Source of the DNA: Clostridia bacterium | Lineage (GTDB): Bacteria > Bacillota > Clostridia > Acetivibrionales > DSM-2933 | Assembly: GCA_026418275.1 (NCBI GenBank) | Contig: JAOABQ010000115.1 | Span: 1 to 53,809, forward strand | Length of the DNA: 53,809 nt | Direction: 5' to 3' | In this document: piece by piece, positions 1 to 10,120 of the stretch | Layout of the letters: each line of letters opens with the position of its first letter | Position numbering within the stretch: the stretch's first letter is position 1 | Position numbers and translations under genes: made by a program | Notes under the pieces: generated by a model | What the model saw: only the letters and a program-made list of their open reading frames with translations | Told to the model about the DNA's origin: nothing | Database searches by the model: none

Positions 1-1
1 C

Positions 2-1417
2 TTCAGCGAGCCGATGACAACATCCACACTGTCAACCGCGATCATACAAGCAGCAACAGCAATAGCAATCAAGACAGACAGTGATGATAGTGCAGGTGGA
101 GAAGCTGCCTTGACGCTTACAAACGCAACAGGCGCATGGAATGCAGCAAAGACCGTATTTACAGTAACATTGAATGAAGCAACCGATGGAGCATTTATAG
201 GAAGCAGCCAGTATGTAAGTGTAACATTGGTAGATTCAGTTACAGATCTTGCAGGAAATGCGGTAACAGGTGGAGGTGCTAACCTTGGAGCAAGTACACC
301 TGTATACACAACCGGAACGGTAACAATGGAATCAACTGCACCGACGGTAACTGCAGCACTGGTTAAGGTAAATAATACAACGGTTAAGGTAACGTTTAGT
401 GAACCGGTAGATCAAACAACAGCAGAAACAGCAGGAAACTATGCGTTAAGCGGAACTGGCGGGTTAGCAGGTCCAACAGCAAGTGCAGCTACATTAGGAG
501 CAAATAAGACAGATGTTACATTGACTGTAGATGATATGAGCGGTTTAACAGACGGGCAAACAGTAATTGTAACAGTAACAAATGTAACTGACTTGGCAGG
601 AAATACAGTCAATGCAAGTAATGATGAAGCAACTTATACATGCTCCGTTCCTACATTTGCAGTAACAGCAAACTCTGTAAATAACGGAGGAGATACAATT
701 GTAGTCACATTCTCAGAAGCAATGGATCCGGCATCACTAACCCAAGCAGATGTGCGTGGCGGAACAGTACTTGGTATAGACTATTCGGATGATGCAGGTA
801 ATACTAGTGAGGCAGGAATAACTGCTACAAACGCTACAGCAGTATGGAGCGGTGGAAATACAATACTTACTATAACTCTTGATGAAGCGACCGATGGAGC
901 ATTTATTCCGGCAGGTAAATACATTGGCATTACCTTGGATGGTTCTGTGACAAGCGCTTTGCTGGTTGCAGCGGGAACTTCCGAAGTATATACCAGTGGA
1001 GTAGTAACTGCAGAATCAACCGTACCTAAGATAAATGCGATTGCTATGCATGATGCGACTTCAGGTGGATTCGGTAATGATGTAGGTGATGCGTTGAGGA
1101 TAACATTCTCAGAACCTATGGCAGATACGGATGCGTCATTGGATGCAAGCGATTTAGAAGCATTGTTAACGTTTGCGGGTGGAATAACAGACGGGACAAA
1201 CTTCGACTGTACTGCTTTAACTATTGACTTTACGTCAAAAACTACATTAGTAATAACAATAACCGATGCTTCAACTCCTTCCACCAACCTCATAACAGCA
1301 GGTTCCGGTGAGACAGCTGATTTCGGAAGCATTACTGCACATGAATTGGAAGACCTTGCAGGTAATGATTGTGATGATGTGCAAGGTGGAAGCCCGTTGA
1401 CAATAGGAACTTATTAA
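2..1417 (+). CDS. Secreted/surface Ig-like repeat protein, 3' end (5' truncated by window edge)
   Basis: The frame is open from base 2, before the first internal ATG at 14, so the true start lies outside the window. The visible 471 residues are Thr/Ala/Gly/Asp-rich and carry repeated bacterial Ig-like units of the SbsA/SwmB type. Their signature is F-S-E-P/A-M or V-x-V-T-F-S-E-P followed about 60-80 residues later by D-L-A-G-N; at least four copies can be seen, the first cut by the edge. Such modules form beta-sandwich stalks in S-layer and cell-surface proteins. The C-terminus ends on a repeat, with no SLH, LPXTG or dockerin, so any anchor or enzyme domain must lie upstream. A strong terminator follows within 15 bases. 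Surface location is an inference from family and neighbours. Confidence 0.8.
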   Translation, partial: FSEPMTTSTLSTAIIQAATAIAIKTDSDDSAGGEAALTLTNATGAWNAAKTVFTVTLNEATDGAFIGSSQYVSVTLVDSVTDLAGNAVTGGGANLGASTPVYTTGTVTMESTAPTVTAALVKVNNTTVKVTFSEPVDQTTAETAGNYALSGTGGLAGPTASAATLGANKTDVTLTVDDMSGLTDGQTVIVTVTNVTDLAGNTVNASNDEATYTCSVPTFAVTANSVNNGGDTIVVTFSEAMDPASLTQADVRGGTVLGIDYSDDAGNTSEAGITATNATAVWSGGNTILTITLDEATDGAFIPAGKYIGITLDGSVTSALLVAAGTSEVYTSGVVTAESTVPKINAIAMHDATSGGFGNDVGDALRITFSEPMADTDASLDASDLEALLTFAGGITDGTNFDCTALTIDFTSKTTLVITITDASTPSTNLITAGSGETADFGSITAHELEDLAGNDCDDVQGGSPLTIGTY

Positions 1418-1430
1418 TTAGTGATCTGAT

Positions 1431-1462
1431 AAAAAAACCGGCACATTAGTGCCGGTTTTTTT
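1431..1462 (+). terminator. Rho-independent terminator after the Ig-like repeat gene
   Basis: A perfect stem of AAAAAAACCGGCAC pairs with GTGCCGGTTTTTTT around a four-base loop (atta) and ends in a T run. It sits 14 bases after the stop codon. The A-run on the other side could make it work in both directions. Confidence 0.93.
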
Positions 1463-1982
1463 ATCCAATAATTGTGGGATTAGATTGATTACTATTAATA
1501 TTTTGCTGAATCATTATAGAGATAAGTGTAAAAACAATTCTTAAGTTGTACTTTAAAGCCTGTTTTTCAAAAGCATGACGCATATAAAACAATCATGTTT
1601 AATTATCAACAACTCTTGATTTATGTAAACTGATGTGGTAAAATAAATATACGTGTCCCTATCATTTAATGATCAAGTAGAGTTTGTAAGACATCACTTC
1701 ATAGATAGAAATTCTTTTTTTTACCTGTATAATCCAAGTAAACAAATATAACAAGAAGGAATTATAAATAGAACTTTTATAACTATTAAAATTATTTATA
1801 ATATTTGATATTCTCATTCGCGTATACAATGCCTAGCGGATTGCTTTTACTACGAAGTATATTCTGATGCACTTCTCCGTATTTCAGATGCATGTGACAG
1901 CCTCTTTTTCTGATCATTCATCTTTTTTTAAATAAAATGCCTAAACCAATCTACTAAACCAAACAAAAAAGGAGTGATTAAA
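1463..1982 (+). other. 520-bp AT-rich intergenic leader of the giant repeat gene
   Basis: No open frame with a ribosome site is visible. The stretch holds one sigma-A-like promoter (1616-1644), which would give a leader of about 330 bases before the ATG at 1983. I looked for c-di-GMP riboswitch signatures, which often precede clostridial surface genes, and found none. Confidence 0.5.
1616..1644 (+). promoter_or_regulatory. Putative sigma-A promoter for the giant repeat gene
   Basis: TTGATT (1616-1621), 17-base spacer, TAAAAT (1639-1644). The -35 matches 4 of 6 consensus positions and the -10 matches 5 of 6. The expected transcript start is near 1651, giving a long leader. Confidence 0.45.
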
Positions 1983-4900
1983 ATGAGTATTAGTCATAAT
2001 CGGCATGGGATGAGAGTTCTTTCCGTCGTGGTAGCAATATTTTTCTTTTTCTCATCCTTTAGCGGGTTGAGTCCCTCAGTGTACGCTCTAGAGGAGCCTG
2101 TTATTGATCAGATATTTCCGGTTCTTCAGGGTGATGACTACCTTATAGTTCATCCCAATGATATTTCCCTGGTAAACCCTTCACAAATGTCGGCAGGACT
2201 ATTTGATGAAACTGGTGCAAACCAAATTGAAGCAGCTGCAGCGATTAGCATTTCTAAAAGTACTTTTTTAAAAATTGATTTTGCTTCAGCTACAAATACA
2301 CCTGGGATTTACACCTTAAAAGTATGGCAAGACACCGGGAGGACAATGCCTATCACCGTGGTTAACGGTGGGGTGATTAAAGTAAACAACAGACTTGCTG
2401 TTGCGCCTCAGATAGTAATTGGAGGAGCATCCGGTGAGGCCATTACGGTTAATGGAAACAATTATGGTAACTGGACCTCTACGGATACGATTGTATTAAA
2501 ACTATTTGACAATATGCATAATCAAGTGTTTAGCGGCACAACTCCGGATGCAAACATTCAGTTGGGCGATAACACCTTAACATTCACAACTCCCGAAACA
2601 TGGACATATCCCTTGGCCTTTGGACATTATACCATCGAAGTAAGCAAAATGGTTAATTCACAGGAAGCACTTTTGGGTATAGGAATCTTTGATGTACAAC
2701 AAAACGATCCAAGAGAGCTTCAAAGTCTGGCAGTTAACTTTGATGTCCAAAACAAGAATAATACATATATTGAGTTTGTTACAAAACCTTCTGTTGATTA
2801 TGGTAACGCAGCGCGGCTGGAAATGAGGTTAGGAGGAATCTATACTACCAACCCGTTGACTTCCAATGAAGTTTCAGGTCTATTGGACCCAATGAATATG
2901 CGGCTGGTTGAGATCAATGATAACGGAACTGTTGATCCAGCCGACGATACCCAGTTGGATATTCCCTTAAACTCATCACATAACTTTTTTAGAAAATCCG
3001 CAATGGATTTGGTGGGTATTGAAGCCCAGTTCAATAAAGGGTTAATCCAGCCTGGTAAAAGTTACAGGCTCATGATCATGTCCGATTTCGCAAATACCTT
3101 GATATCCTCTATAACCAATGCGATTAATAATGATGATGACCAATATCAGAATCTCAGCCTAAGACTGGTAGATACCGCTATCACAAACGGCGATAATTTG
3201 GTGGCTGAAAAGAGGAGCTTCTATAGTCCTAACTTAGCTCCGGCTGCAAGAGAGCTTTCCGGTGTCAACAGCATCACGCTTGTTGGTGGAAACGCTGTAA
3301 AGTACGGAGTTGGTGCACAGGGCATCAATGATGTCAAAGCAGTGTCCCTATACTTCTTTGATGCATTTACAGGTAACGAACTCAAAAGCGCCTATGAGGC
3401 GGCAGATGCTTCATTTGCAGGCACTGTCCCAGAGAGCATAACGGCTTCGGTAACCGCTAATCTTGCAAAATTGGATATAACTTTGGCAGCGGCGGCCAAT
3501 TTGGTAAATCCGGTAGAAGACCTTAATATTACCGGAATTGCAGGTGCTGATGTTTCCAAAGTGATTGATTTTGTTTACAAAAAACAGCCGGGAATAAACC
3601 CAGGCAAGGGCTATGTAGTTGTTAAAAATACGCAAAACCAGATCATTGGCTGGAAACAAATTAATTCTATGAATAATGAGCTCATTACAAACCCGGTATT
3701 TACAGTGATTGATCCGGATAATCTGTACCAAGGATTTAATCATCTGGAAAATGCGAATATTGAGCTTCGTAACACGGGGATTGTTTCACCGAGAATAAAG
3801 GTGGACGGAAAATCAGTATACAACGACGGGCATGACAATGTCGAAATACCTTTTGTCTTAACCTTTGACAGCATGCAAGGGATGGATGGAAGCTATAAAA
3901 TTAATTCTCATTTTGTAAGTGATACGGAATATCAATATCCCATTACGCTGGACCCTAATCAGTTCTATGGTGATATTCCTGTTAAACCGGCATTTCCGAA
4001 TGCTGTAACCCTCCTCTACAAGGATAATGAGGGGAATGTTCTGGCATCCACTACACTAGACTGGACTCCTGGGCAAGGCGGAAACTATATTTGGGATATG
4101 GCAAACATCCCTAATAATGATTATAATTCAATCAATTCAAATCCAAAGATAGACATACACTTAGGCGGCTTTACCGGAAATGCAGCCAACCTTTTCCTTG
4201 ATATCAAATACTATAACGAGACAACCGGGCAGAATATGACAGTTGCAAAATTGGCAAACGTATCTCTTGTTTCCCAGCAGGATGATACAAAAGTATTCCG
4301 TTTTGTTCACAAGGCAGGAGATACAAACATGCTGGGTCAAAGTGCAATGAATGGTCAGAATGTGAGGGTCTACCTTGTATATGATGATACGGTTAATTCA
4401 ATCCATCAAGAGCAGGAAGTAAGGGTTGCCCATGTGGACAACATGCCCCCGACGGCATTCTCTGAGTTTGGCGGAATTGACCAGGATGGAACCTACGCGG
4501 GAAAATATGGACTTATTGTCCGTTATGACAGTGATATCAACGTTAACCAGCTTTCTGTGGGGAAATCCGTGTATTTTTCTCTTGTAAAAGGGGATACAAC
4601 AGAAGTGGCTCCTATCGCTGTGGTAGGCTATAGGGATCCACAGGACATGCGAACTGAAAACCATCCTTATAATAATGTAAAGCTTTACTTTGAATCTATC
4701 CAGCCGGGGGATTCCTTAAAGATCCAGGGCGTAGCCGATAGTGCAGGCAATATCATGACTGAGTCTTTTGTCATGATGATACATATGAATATTCGTGTTA
4801 CCGGTACAGTAAGAGATGCCCAAGGCAATCCGATCCCATATGCTTCCATTAACCTTGTACAACCCAATTCATTGTTGGATTCGGGTAAGATCGGAACCTC

Positions 4901-7900
4901 CGGCACAGCAGCGTCACCAGGAGCCAATAAAGGGCCTAGAATGGAATATATAGGTGCTGACGGCCAGGGCAAGTTTGACCGGCATATTCCACTCGGTACA
5001 TATAATATCTACAAAATAGGCTACAATACGCCAAATGGGGAGTGGAGGCAAACAAGTCTTGACCAGGACCTTGTGCTGCCGATAAGTGCAGTAGGCCAGA
5101 CATACAACTTTGATGTTTCCATACCTCAGCACAATGTATCGGGTACAGTTGAGAAGGCTGTAGATGCAGTTCACGGAGAAAGCTTGGTATTTCTCCACAG
5201 CCAGTATTTACAAGCTCCATGGACTGAACTGAGTGATCCTTACTTCATTTATGAAGTATTAGGAAAGGAAGCACCGGTTGACACAGTGACAGGTAATTTC
5301 AGCTTGCATTTAAAACCCGGAACCTACAAGCTGCTTGGGAAAAAGATCGGGTTTAGTATTGTTCCTCCGATGAGTGAAACAGTGGTTGAAGTTCCACAGT
5401 CGGGCAATGTAGTACTTCCGGGAACAATCACATTCCCGGCTATGAACCTTAAGGGTACCGTAAAGGACACTAGTGGGGTAGGAATCGGAAATGTAGGCGT
5501 GATTATTGTCAAATCCGGCAGTACCGGAATGCCTTCAGTAGTGGAGAGCGTTTATGGAGGCAGCTTCGTAACGGCGCTAGGTGAGGGGAGTTATACCATT
5601 AAGGGTCTTATGCCCATGTGGGGAAGCAGTAAAAATGGTGGATTATATGCGGTCAATATCGGATTTAATGTTAACAGCCAGGGGGTTGTGCAAAATGTAA
5701 CCGGATGCCAAGTAGATAGCGAAGGTAAGCTCCAGGTAGTATTACCAAAGCCAAATGTAACAGTCAAGGTTGCTGAAGGCGGTGTAGTAGTTACCCATGG
5801 TACTGAAATCGGATTTGACTTCGTTAATTCAAACGGTACAGCAGTTGGTCTTAGCAAAATGCATGTAGGCTCACAGAATGGACAGTTTGACTTTTATCTG
5901 GAGCCAGGCACACTTACCATCAATTCAGTAAAAGTAATGGAAAAATATGTAGAAAATTTAAATAAGCAGATTATGGTTGCACAAGGTACGAATCTTACAG
6001 GTGCCAACGCAGTTACCGTAGATTTGTCGCAGGAAAGCAACGTCATTATTACATTTACTGATGAATCGGGAAATCCGGTCGAAAATGTAGGCGTACCTGT
6101 AAATGGCAAGAATAATTTTTACAATGGTTGGGGAAAAACCAATAGCCAAGGTAAGATCTATTATAACTTGAAAGCAGGAAATTACGTTATTCAAGGGTAT
6201 GACCAAAACGGCATGTGGAAGGAACTGCGTCACGAGTTTACGGTTACAGTGGAAAATACCAAGGCAAATCCGGTGAATATCCCCATTGTAGTTAAGGCTC
6301 CCAATGTTACAGGGGTTGTAAGGGATGGAGAAGGAAATCCGCTGGTAAGATCCTGGGTAAACATTAAGAAATTGCCTTCAGGAACAGAATTATTCAGCCA
6401 GTATTTCGGGTTTAATACGGACGATAACGGCAGCTTTGCAATAAACCTTGAGGCTGGGGAATATGTGGTAGAAGGAATAGGAACTCCAACAGGCTGGGAA
6501 GAAATCAACTTTAAGTTCTTCGTAGTAGACAATAACGGAACCTTGGAAGTAAGGCTCACACCCAATGGGACGGCCCAGACCAGCCTGACAATTGCCAAGT
6601 CACCGAACAATTTGCAGGGACATGTATATAAAACATATGACCCTAATACACAAACAGGTACACCTTATACAGGTAGAATCAATGATCCCTATTACACTTC
6701 GGGACAGCCCATTGACGTTTGGCTGGTTGTAAGGGAGCAGGGAATACCGGAAGAAACCTTTAGAAACGCTCCTTGGATTTATGAAAAGTGGATAGAGGTA
6801 AAAGCGGATGGTTCCTTCGGCAAGACGCTGGATGCTACAAAAACCTATGAAGCAAGGGCCATTGTGAACGCAGGCAAGTTTATTGAACTGAATCCGCCTA
6901 CAGCAATTACGCTGCCAGCGACGGGTCTCCTCATTGTTCCTCCGGCTCCTAACTTTTCAGGCGTGGTGAAGGACTTTGACGGAAATCCTGTTACAAAAGG
7001 CTGGATGGAAGTACAGAAGTCTGATTATACCCAGTTCCTAGGTCTTGACGTTGCAGAAGATGGAACATTTGGTGCCAGTCTCACGGATGGGGCAGATTAT
7101 ATTGTAAAAAGTGTAACTGTATTCTCTCCAAGCGGCGATCCATGGAGAGATGGAAAGCGAATCGAGTTAAACAAGATAATTACGGCAGGTATAGGCACAC
7201 AAAATATGACTTTGAAGCCCAATGTAAAAGGCAGCATAAATCTGGGCGGTGAAATACAAACAGGTGATACAGCGGCAGCAGGAAGCGGTAAAGTAGGGCT
7301 CATTATCCGCCCTGTACTTTCAAGTGAAAACCCTAATTACGGCGATTCAAAAATAAACCCCTGGAAGTATGAAAAGTGGGTAGAAATGAGTTATGATTCA
7401 GGTTTGGGTGCATATACATTCACCACTAGCCTTGAAAACGGTGAGTACATCCTGGCCGGTATACCTTCGCCGACGAAGTGGATAGAGCTGAATCAAAGCT
7501 TTAGTATCGGTGGGGCAACCGCAGGAATCGTGACCTACGATCCTGTAAAAGAAAACTATACATTGTCACTCAATTTCACACCGAACGTGACAGGAACTGT
7601 TTTGGATGCAAGTGGACAGGCTGTTGCCGAGGCATGGCTCAATTTCGAGAAAATTGTTGCGCAAGAACCGACACAACCAACAGCTTGGGACCCGTCAAGA
7701 TACTTTGGGACTTCAACCGACCTGAGCGGACAATTTGAACTCAATTTATCCGATGGGGATTATAGAATCAGCGGATACAGTACAAAAGGCTCTTGGGTAG
7801 GGAATACTTGGCAGCATGGAAAGTGGATCCAGCTTGACTATAAGTTCAAGGTTATAGGTGGAGCTTTGAAGGATTGGTCCGAAAGTCCGTTGACCAGCAT

Positions 7901-9878
7901 CCAGATAAGTTCAAACCTGACCGGTAAGGTAATGAGAATATATAATGCGGCAAAAGATAATGCAGGCGATTTCTTAGGTACGCCTCAGGATGGCCAGTAT
8001 ACACAGGTTAAAGATGCATGGCTTACCATAAGAACCTTGAAGCCTGACGGACAGGGCGGGCATTACATCGACTGGAACGACTGGTCGGATGCAAAATGGG
8101 TCAACACAGGGAATACGGGTGTGTTTACAGCGATGCTCTCACAAGGCAAATACAAAATTATTGATGCCGGTGGACCGAATTTCTGGATGAAGCTCGACAT
8201 TCCGTTTGAGATCAATGCACAGGGCAATTTGGTAGATTCTATAAATGATACATTGCAGCAGGCAGATGATTACGTAGTAGGTGGAATGCTTGTTGTTAAG
8301 ACCCTTCCGCCAAACTTTAAGGGTATTGCTTACAGGGATGAAGGGAAAACCCAGGTTGTCAGATGGGGTAACATCGTGGTTAAGCCGGCAAGTGCCAAGG
8401 AACATGAATGGAATAACGCGATTTGGATTCCTACCAAAGAGGACGGCAGCTTTGAACAAACCATTCCTCAGGGAGAATGGAAGATTACCGAAATAAGCGG
8501 ACCTTCCTTCTGGTTTAGAGTAAGTATACCTATATCCGTTGCATCCAACGGAGCGGTTACATCTACCATGGCAGGTGTCGTAAATAACGGAACCGTCACG
8601 ATTGCTCCGCCTCAAGCAAATTTGACTGGGATTGTTAAAGATAAGAACGGAAACGTTTTAAATGAACAAGCGTGGATCACTGTAAAACCGGCAAATGCCA
8701 AGGAGTTTGAGTGGAATCAGGCATTTGGTATGGAGTATAAGCTTTATGGAAGCGAATACAGTGTAAGGACATATCTGCAGCAGGGTGAATACAGGGTGGT
8801 AGATGTGGGAAGCATGAGCAGCTGGTACAAGACAGACATCCGTTTCAATATTGATGCAAACGGCCAGTTGGTTGAGGTTGATCCGGGTACCGTCGATCCG
8901 GACGGAAAACTTATCATTGCTCCGCCGCCGCCAAACTTAACCGGTACCGCATTTATCGGAAGTACCAATTCCGGTGGAGCGATCAATAAAGGATGGATTG
9001 GTGTTGCAAGGTTTGATGCAAACGGAAGCCAGCTTACCATTGAAGGTGAAGCCATCACTTCTGCCAATACATACGGTTTTGAATGGAAGAGACCGGAGGA
9101 TCCTGTATTCTGGCAGCATACAAGGTGGATGGAAATCAATGCCAGCGGACAGTTTGAATTTAGGCTTCCAAACGGAAAATATAAGGTGATTGTAGTGGAT
9201 GGTCAAAATGGAGAAGGCGGTTGGGTAAGGTATGAGCCGGATATGTCATTTGATATTGTTAACGGACAAACTACAAATATAGAAGTGACTGCTCCTTCGG
9301 CCAATGTCACCATTACCGTCAGCAATCCGGGAGTAACCGATGACTATGCATGGATGGAAATCAAGGGAACTACATCCGATGGAAAAGCATTTGTAATGCC
9401 TGTACAGTCCAATCAGCACCAATTGGGAGATACCACCTATACGTTTACCGTAAAGCTTAAAAACGGAAGCTACACCATAAACAGCTTTGCTTCACCCAAT
9501 GCGTGGGTTCCCCTTGATACATCCCTAGTTGTAGATGGTATTGAAACCGTTGCCATTGACTTGAACGCACAAACCACCAAGGCAGTTGGCGGAAGCATCG
9601 TAAACAATGGAACTCCGATTAGTGAAAGGGCTTGGATTGCGATACTTCCTGTAGTTGGTGGTGTAGTTGATACCAGTGCTGAAAAGAAATGGGTTGAAAC
9701 AAACGACATTGGACAATTCCAGTTTAAACTCAATGAAGGTGGGGAATGGGCAGTCGTGAACGTATCAACATCAACAGGATTTATAGACGTTTCAAACCCG
9801 TTAAATTACAGCTATACGGTAAATAGTAACAATGCGCAGCCAGGTGCGTGGAATATTGATTTGTCCTTATTGCCGTAA
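1983..9878 (+). CDS. Giant secreted repeat protein (2,631 aa) with about 16 carboxypeptidase-regulatory-like repeats
   Basis: The start is ATG 1983 because GGAG (1971-1974) lies 8 bases before it; a GTG at 1974 overlaps that site. Residues 1-37 form a signal peptide (hydrophobic VLSVVVAIFFFFSS, then VYALEE). Residues about 40-930 are beta-rich and unlike any domain I can name. From about residue 935 to the end run some 16 units of 80-130 residues. Each opens with N-(V/L/F)-x-G-x-V-x-D-x-x-G-N-P, continues with (A/S/G)-W-(I/L/M)-x-(V/I/F), and later has G-x-Y-x-(V/I). This pattern fits CnaB/carboxypeptidase-regulatory-like beta-sandwiches. Trp becomes nearly invariant in the second half. No SLH, LPXTG or dockerin is visible, so attachment may depend on a partner such as the SLH protein encoded next. 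Function is unknown; an extracellular stalk or scaffold is likely. Confidence 0.85.
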   Translation: MSISHNRHGMRVLSVVVAIFFFFSSFSGLSPSVYALEEPVIDQIFPVLQGDDYLIVHPNDISLVNPSQMSAGLFDETGANQIEAAAAISISKSTFLKIDFASATNTPGIYTLKVWQDTGRTMPITVVNGGVIKVNNRLAVAPQIVIGGASGEAITVNGNNYGNWTSTDTIVLKLFDNMHNQVFSGTTPDANIQLGDNTLTFTTPETWTYPLAFGHYTIEVSKMVNSQEALLGIGIFDVQQNDPRELQSLAVNFDVQNKNNTYIEFVTKPSVDYGNAARLEMRLGGIYTTNPLTSNEVSGLLDPMNMRLVEINDNGTVDPADDTQLDIPLNSSHNFFRKSAMDLVGIEAQFNKGLIQPGKSYRLMIMSDFANTLISSITNAINNDDDQYQNLSLRLVDTAITNGDNLVAEKRSFYSPNLAPAARELSGVNSITLVGGNAVKYGVGAQGINDVKAVSLYFFDAFTGNELKSAYEAADASFAGTVPESITASVTANLAKLDITLAAAANLVNPVEDLNITGIAGADVSKVIDFVYKKQPGINPGKGYVVVKNTQNQIIGWKQINSMNNELITNPVFTVIDPDNLYQGFNHLENANIELRNTGIVSPRIKVDGKSVYNDGHDNVEIPFVLTFDSMQGMDGSYKINSHFVSDTEYQYPITLDPNQFYGDIPVKPAFPNAVTLLYKDNEGNVLASTTLDWTPGQGGNYIWDMANIPNNDYNSINSNPKIDIHLGGFTGNAANLFLDIKYYNETTGQNMTVAKLANVSLVSQQDDTKVFRFVHKAGDTNMLGQSAMNGQNVRVYLVYDDTVNSIHQEQEVRVAHVDNMPPTAFSEFGGIDQDGTYAGKYGLIVRYDSDINVNQLSVGKSVYFSLVKGDTTEVAPIAVVGYRDPQDMRTENHPYNNVKLYFESIQPGDSLKIQGVADSAGNIMTESFVMMIHMNIRVTGTVRDAQGNPIPYASINLVQPNSLLDSGKIGTSGTAASPGANKGPRMEYIGADGQGKFDRHIPLGTYNIYKIGYNTPNGEWRQTSLDQDLVLPISAVGQTYNFDVSIPQHNVSGTVEKAVDAVHGESLVFLHSQYLQAPWTELSDPYFIYEVLGKEAPVDTVTGNFSLHLKPGTYKLLGKKIGFSIVPPMSETVVEVPQSGNVVLPGTITFPAMNLKGTVKDTSGVGIGNVGVIIVKSGSTGMPSVVESVYGGSFVTALGEGSYTIKGLMPMWGSSKNGGLYAVNIGFNVNSQGVVQNVTGCQVDSEGKLQVVLPKPNVTVKVAEGGVVVTHGTEIGFDFVNSNGTAVGLSKMHVGSQNGQFDFYLEPGTLTINSVKVMEKYVENLNKQIMVAQGTNLTGANAVTVDLSQESNVIITFTDESGNPVENVGVPVNGKNNFYNGWGKTNSQGKIYYNLKAGNYVIQGYDQNGMWKELRHEFTVTVENTKANPVNIPIVVKAPNVTGVVRDGEGNPLVRSWVNIKKLPSGTELFSQYFGFNTDDNGSFAINLEAGEYVVEGIGTPTGWEEINFKFFVVDNNGTLEVRLTPNGTAQTSLTIAKSPNNLQGHVYKTYDPNTQTGTPYTGRINDPYYTSGQPIDVWLVVREQGIPEETFRNAPWIYEKWIEVKADGSFGKTLDATKTYEARAIVNAGKFIELNPPTAITLPATGLLIVPPAPNFSGVVKDFDGNPVTKGWMEVQKSDYTQFLGLDVAEDGTFGASLTDGADYIVKSVTVFSPSGDPWRDGKRIELNKIITAGIGTQNMTLKPNVKGSINLGGEIQTGDTAAAGSGKVGLIIRPVLSSENPNYGDSKINPWKYEKWVEMSYDSGLGAYTFTTSLENGEYILAGIPSPTKWIELNQSFSIGGATAGIVTYDPVKENYTLSLNFTPNVTGTVLDASGQAVAEAWLNFEKIVAQEPTQPTAWDPSRYFGTSTDLSGQFELNLSDGDYRISGYSTKGSWVGNTWQHGKWIQLDYKFKVIGGALKDWSESPLTSIQISSNLTGKVMRIYNAAKDNAGDFLGTPQDGQYTQVKDAWLTIRTLKPDGQGGHYIDWNDWSDAKWVNTGNTGVFTAMLSQGKYKIIDAGGPNFWMKLDIPFEINAQGNLVDSINDTLQQADDYVVGGMLVVKTLPPNFKGIAYRDEGKTQVVRWGNIVVKPASAKEHEWNNAIWIPTKEDGSFEQTIPQGEWKITEISGPSFWFRVSIPISVASNGAVTSTMAGVVNNGTVTIAPPQANLTGIVKDKNGNVLNEQAWITVKPANAKEFEWNQAFGMEYKLYGSEYSVRTYLQQGEYRVVDVGSMSSWYKTDIRFNIDANGQLVEVDPGTVDPDGKLIIAPPPPNLTGTAFIGSTNSGGAINKGWIGVARFDANGSQLTIEGEAITSANTYGFEWKRPEDPVFWQHTRWMEINASGQFEFRLPNGKYKVIVVDGQNGEGGWVRYEPDMSFDIVNGQTTNIEVTAPSANVTITVSNPGVTDDYAWMEIKGTTSDGKAFVMPVQSNQHQLGDTTYTFTVKLKNGSYTINSFASPNAWVPLDTSLVVDGIETVAIDLNAQTTKAVGGSIVNNGTPISERAWIAILPVVGGVVDTSAEKKWVETNDIGQFQFKLNEGGEWAVVNVSTSTGFIDVSNPLNYSYTVNSNNAQPGAWNIDLSLLP

Positions 9879-9891
9879 CAAAATAAAGCCG

Positions 9892-9920
9892 GTAACAGCA
9901 GGGAAATTCCCTGCTGTTAC
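9892..9920 (+). terminator. Terminator after the giant repeat gene
   Basis: A 13-14 bp perfect stem (GTAACAGCAGGGAA / TTCCCTGCTGTTAC) begins 14 bases after the stop codon and is followed by tttaat. The T tail is short but the stem is very stable. Confidence 0.8.
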
Positions 9921-10120
9921 TTTAATACTCATTATATATTTATTGTAAAAACGAAAACCAAATTGCTGTGATCAATATCTTTAGGAAAATGAGTAAACCT
10001 TTTTTAATTGGAATGAGCAGTCATAGAAAAATGTTATGTAAACTTCGGGTTTCGCCGATAAATTTTTAGATTTTACATTTCATTAACGTAAAAAATACTT
10101 AAAAACGCGGGGTGTATAAA

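Noticed and set aside
781..1332. 183-codon minus-strand frame opposite the first Ig-like gene
   Set aside because: The composition mirrors the sense-strand Ig-like repeats and there is no ribosome site; it is a shadow frame.
1650..1982. Possible c-di-GMP riboswitch before the giant gene
   Set aside because: The conserved ACGCAAAGCC and GGGTTNCC blocks of the class are absent.
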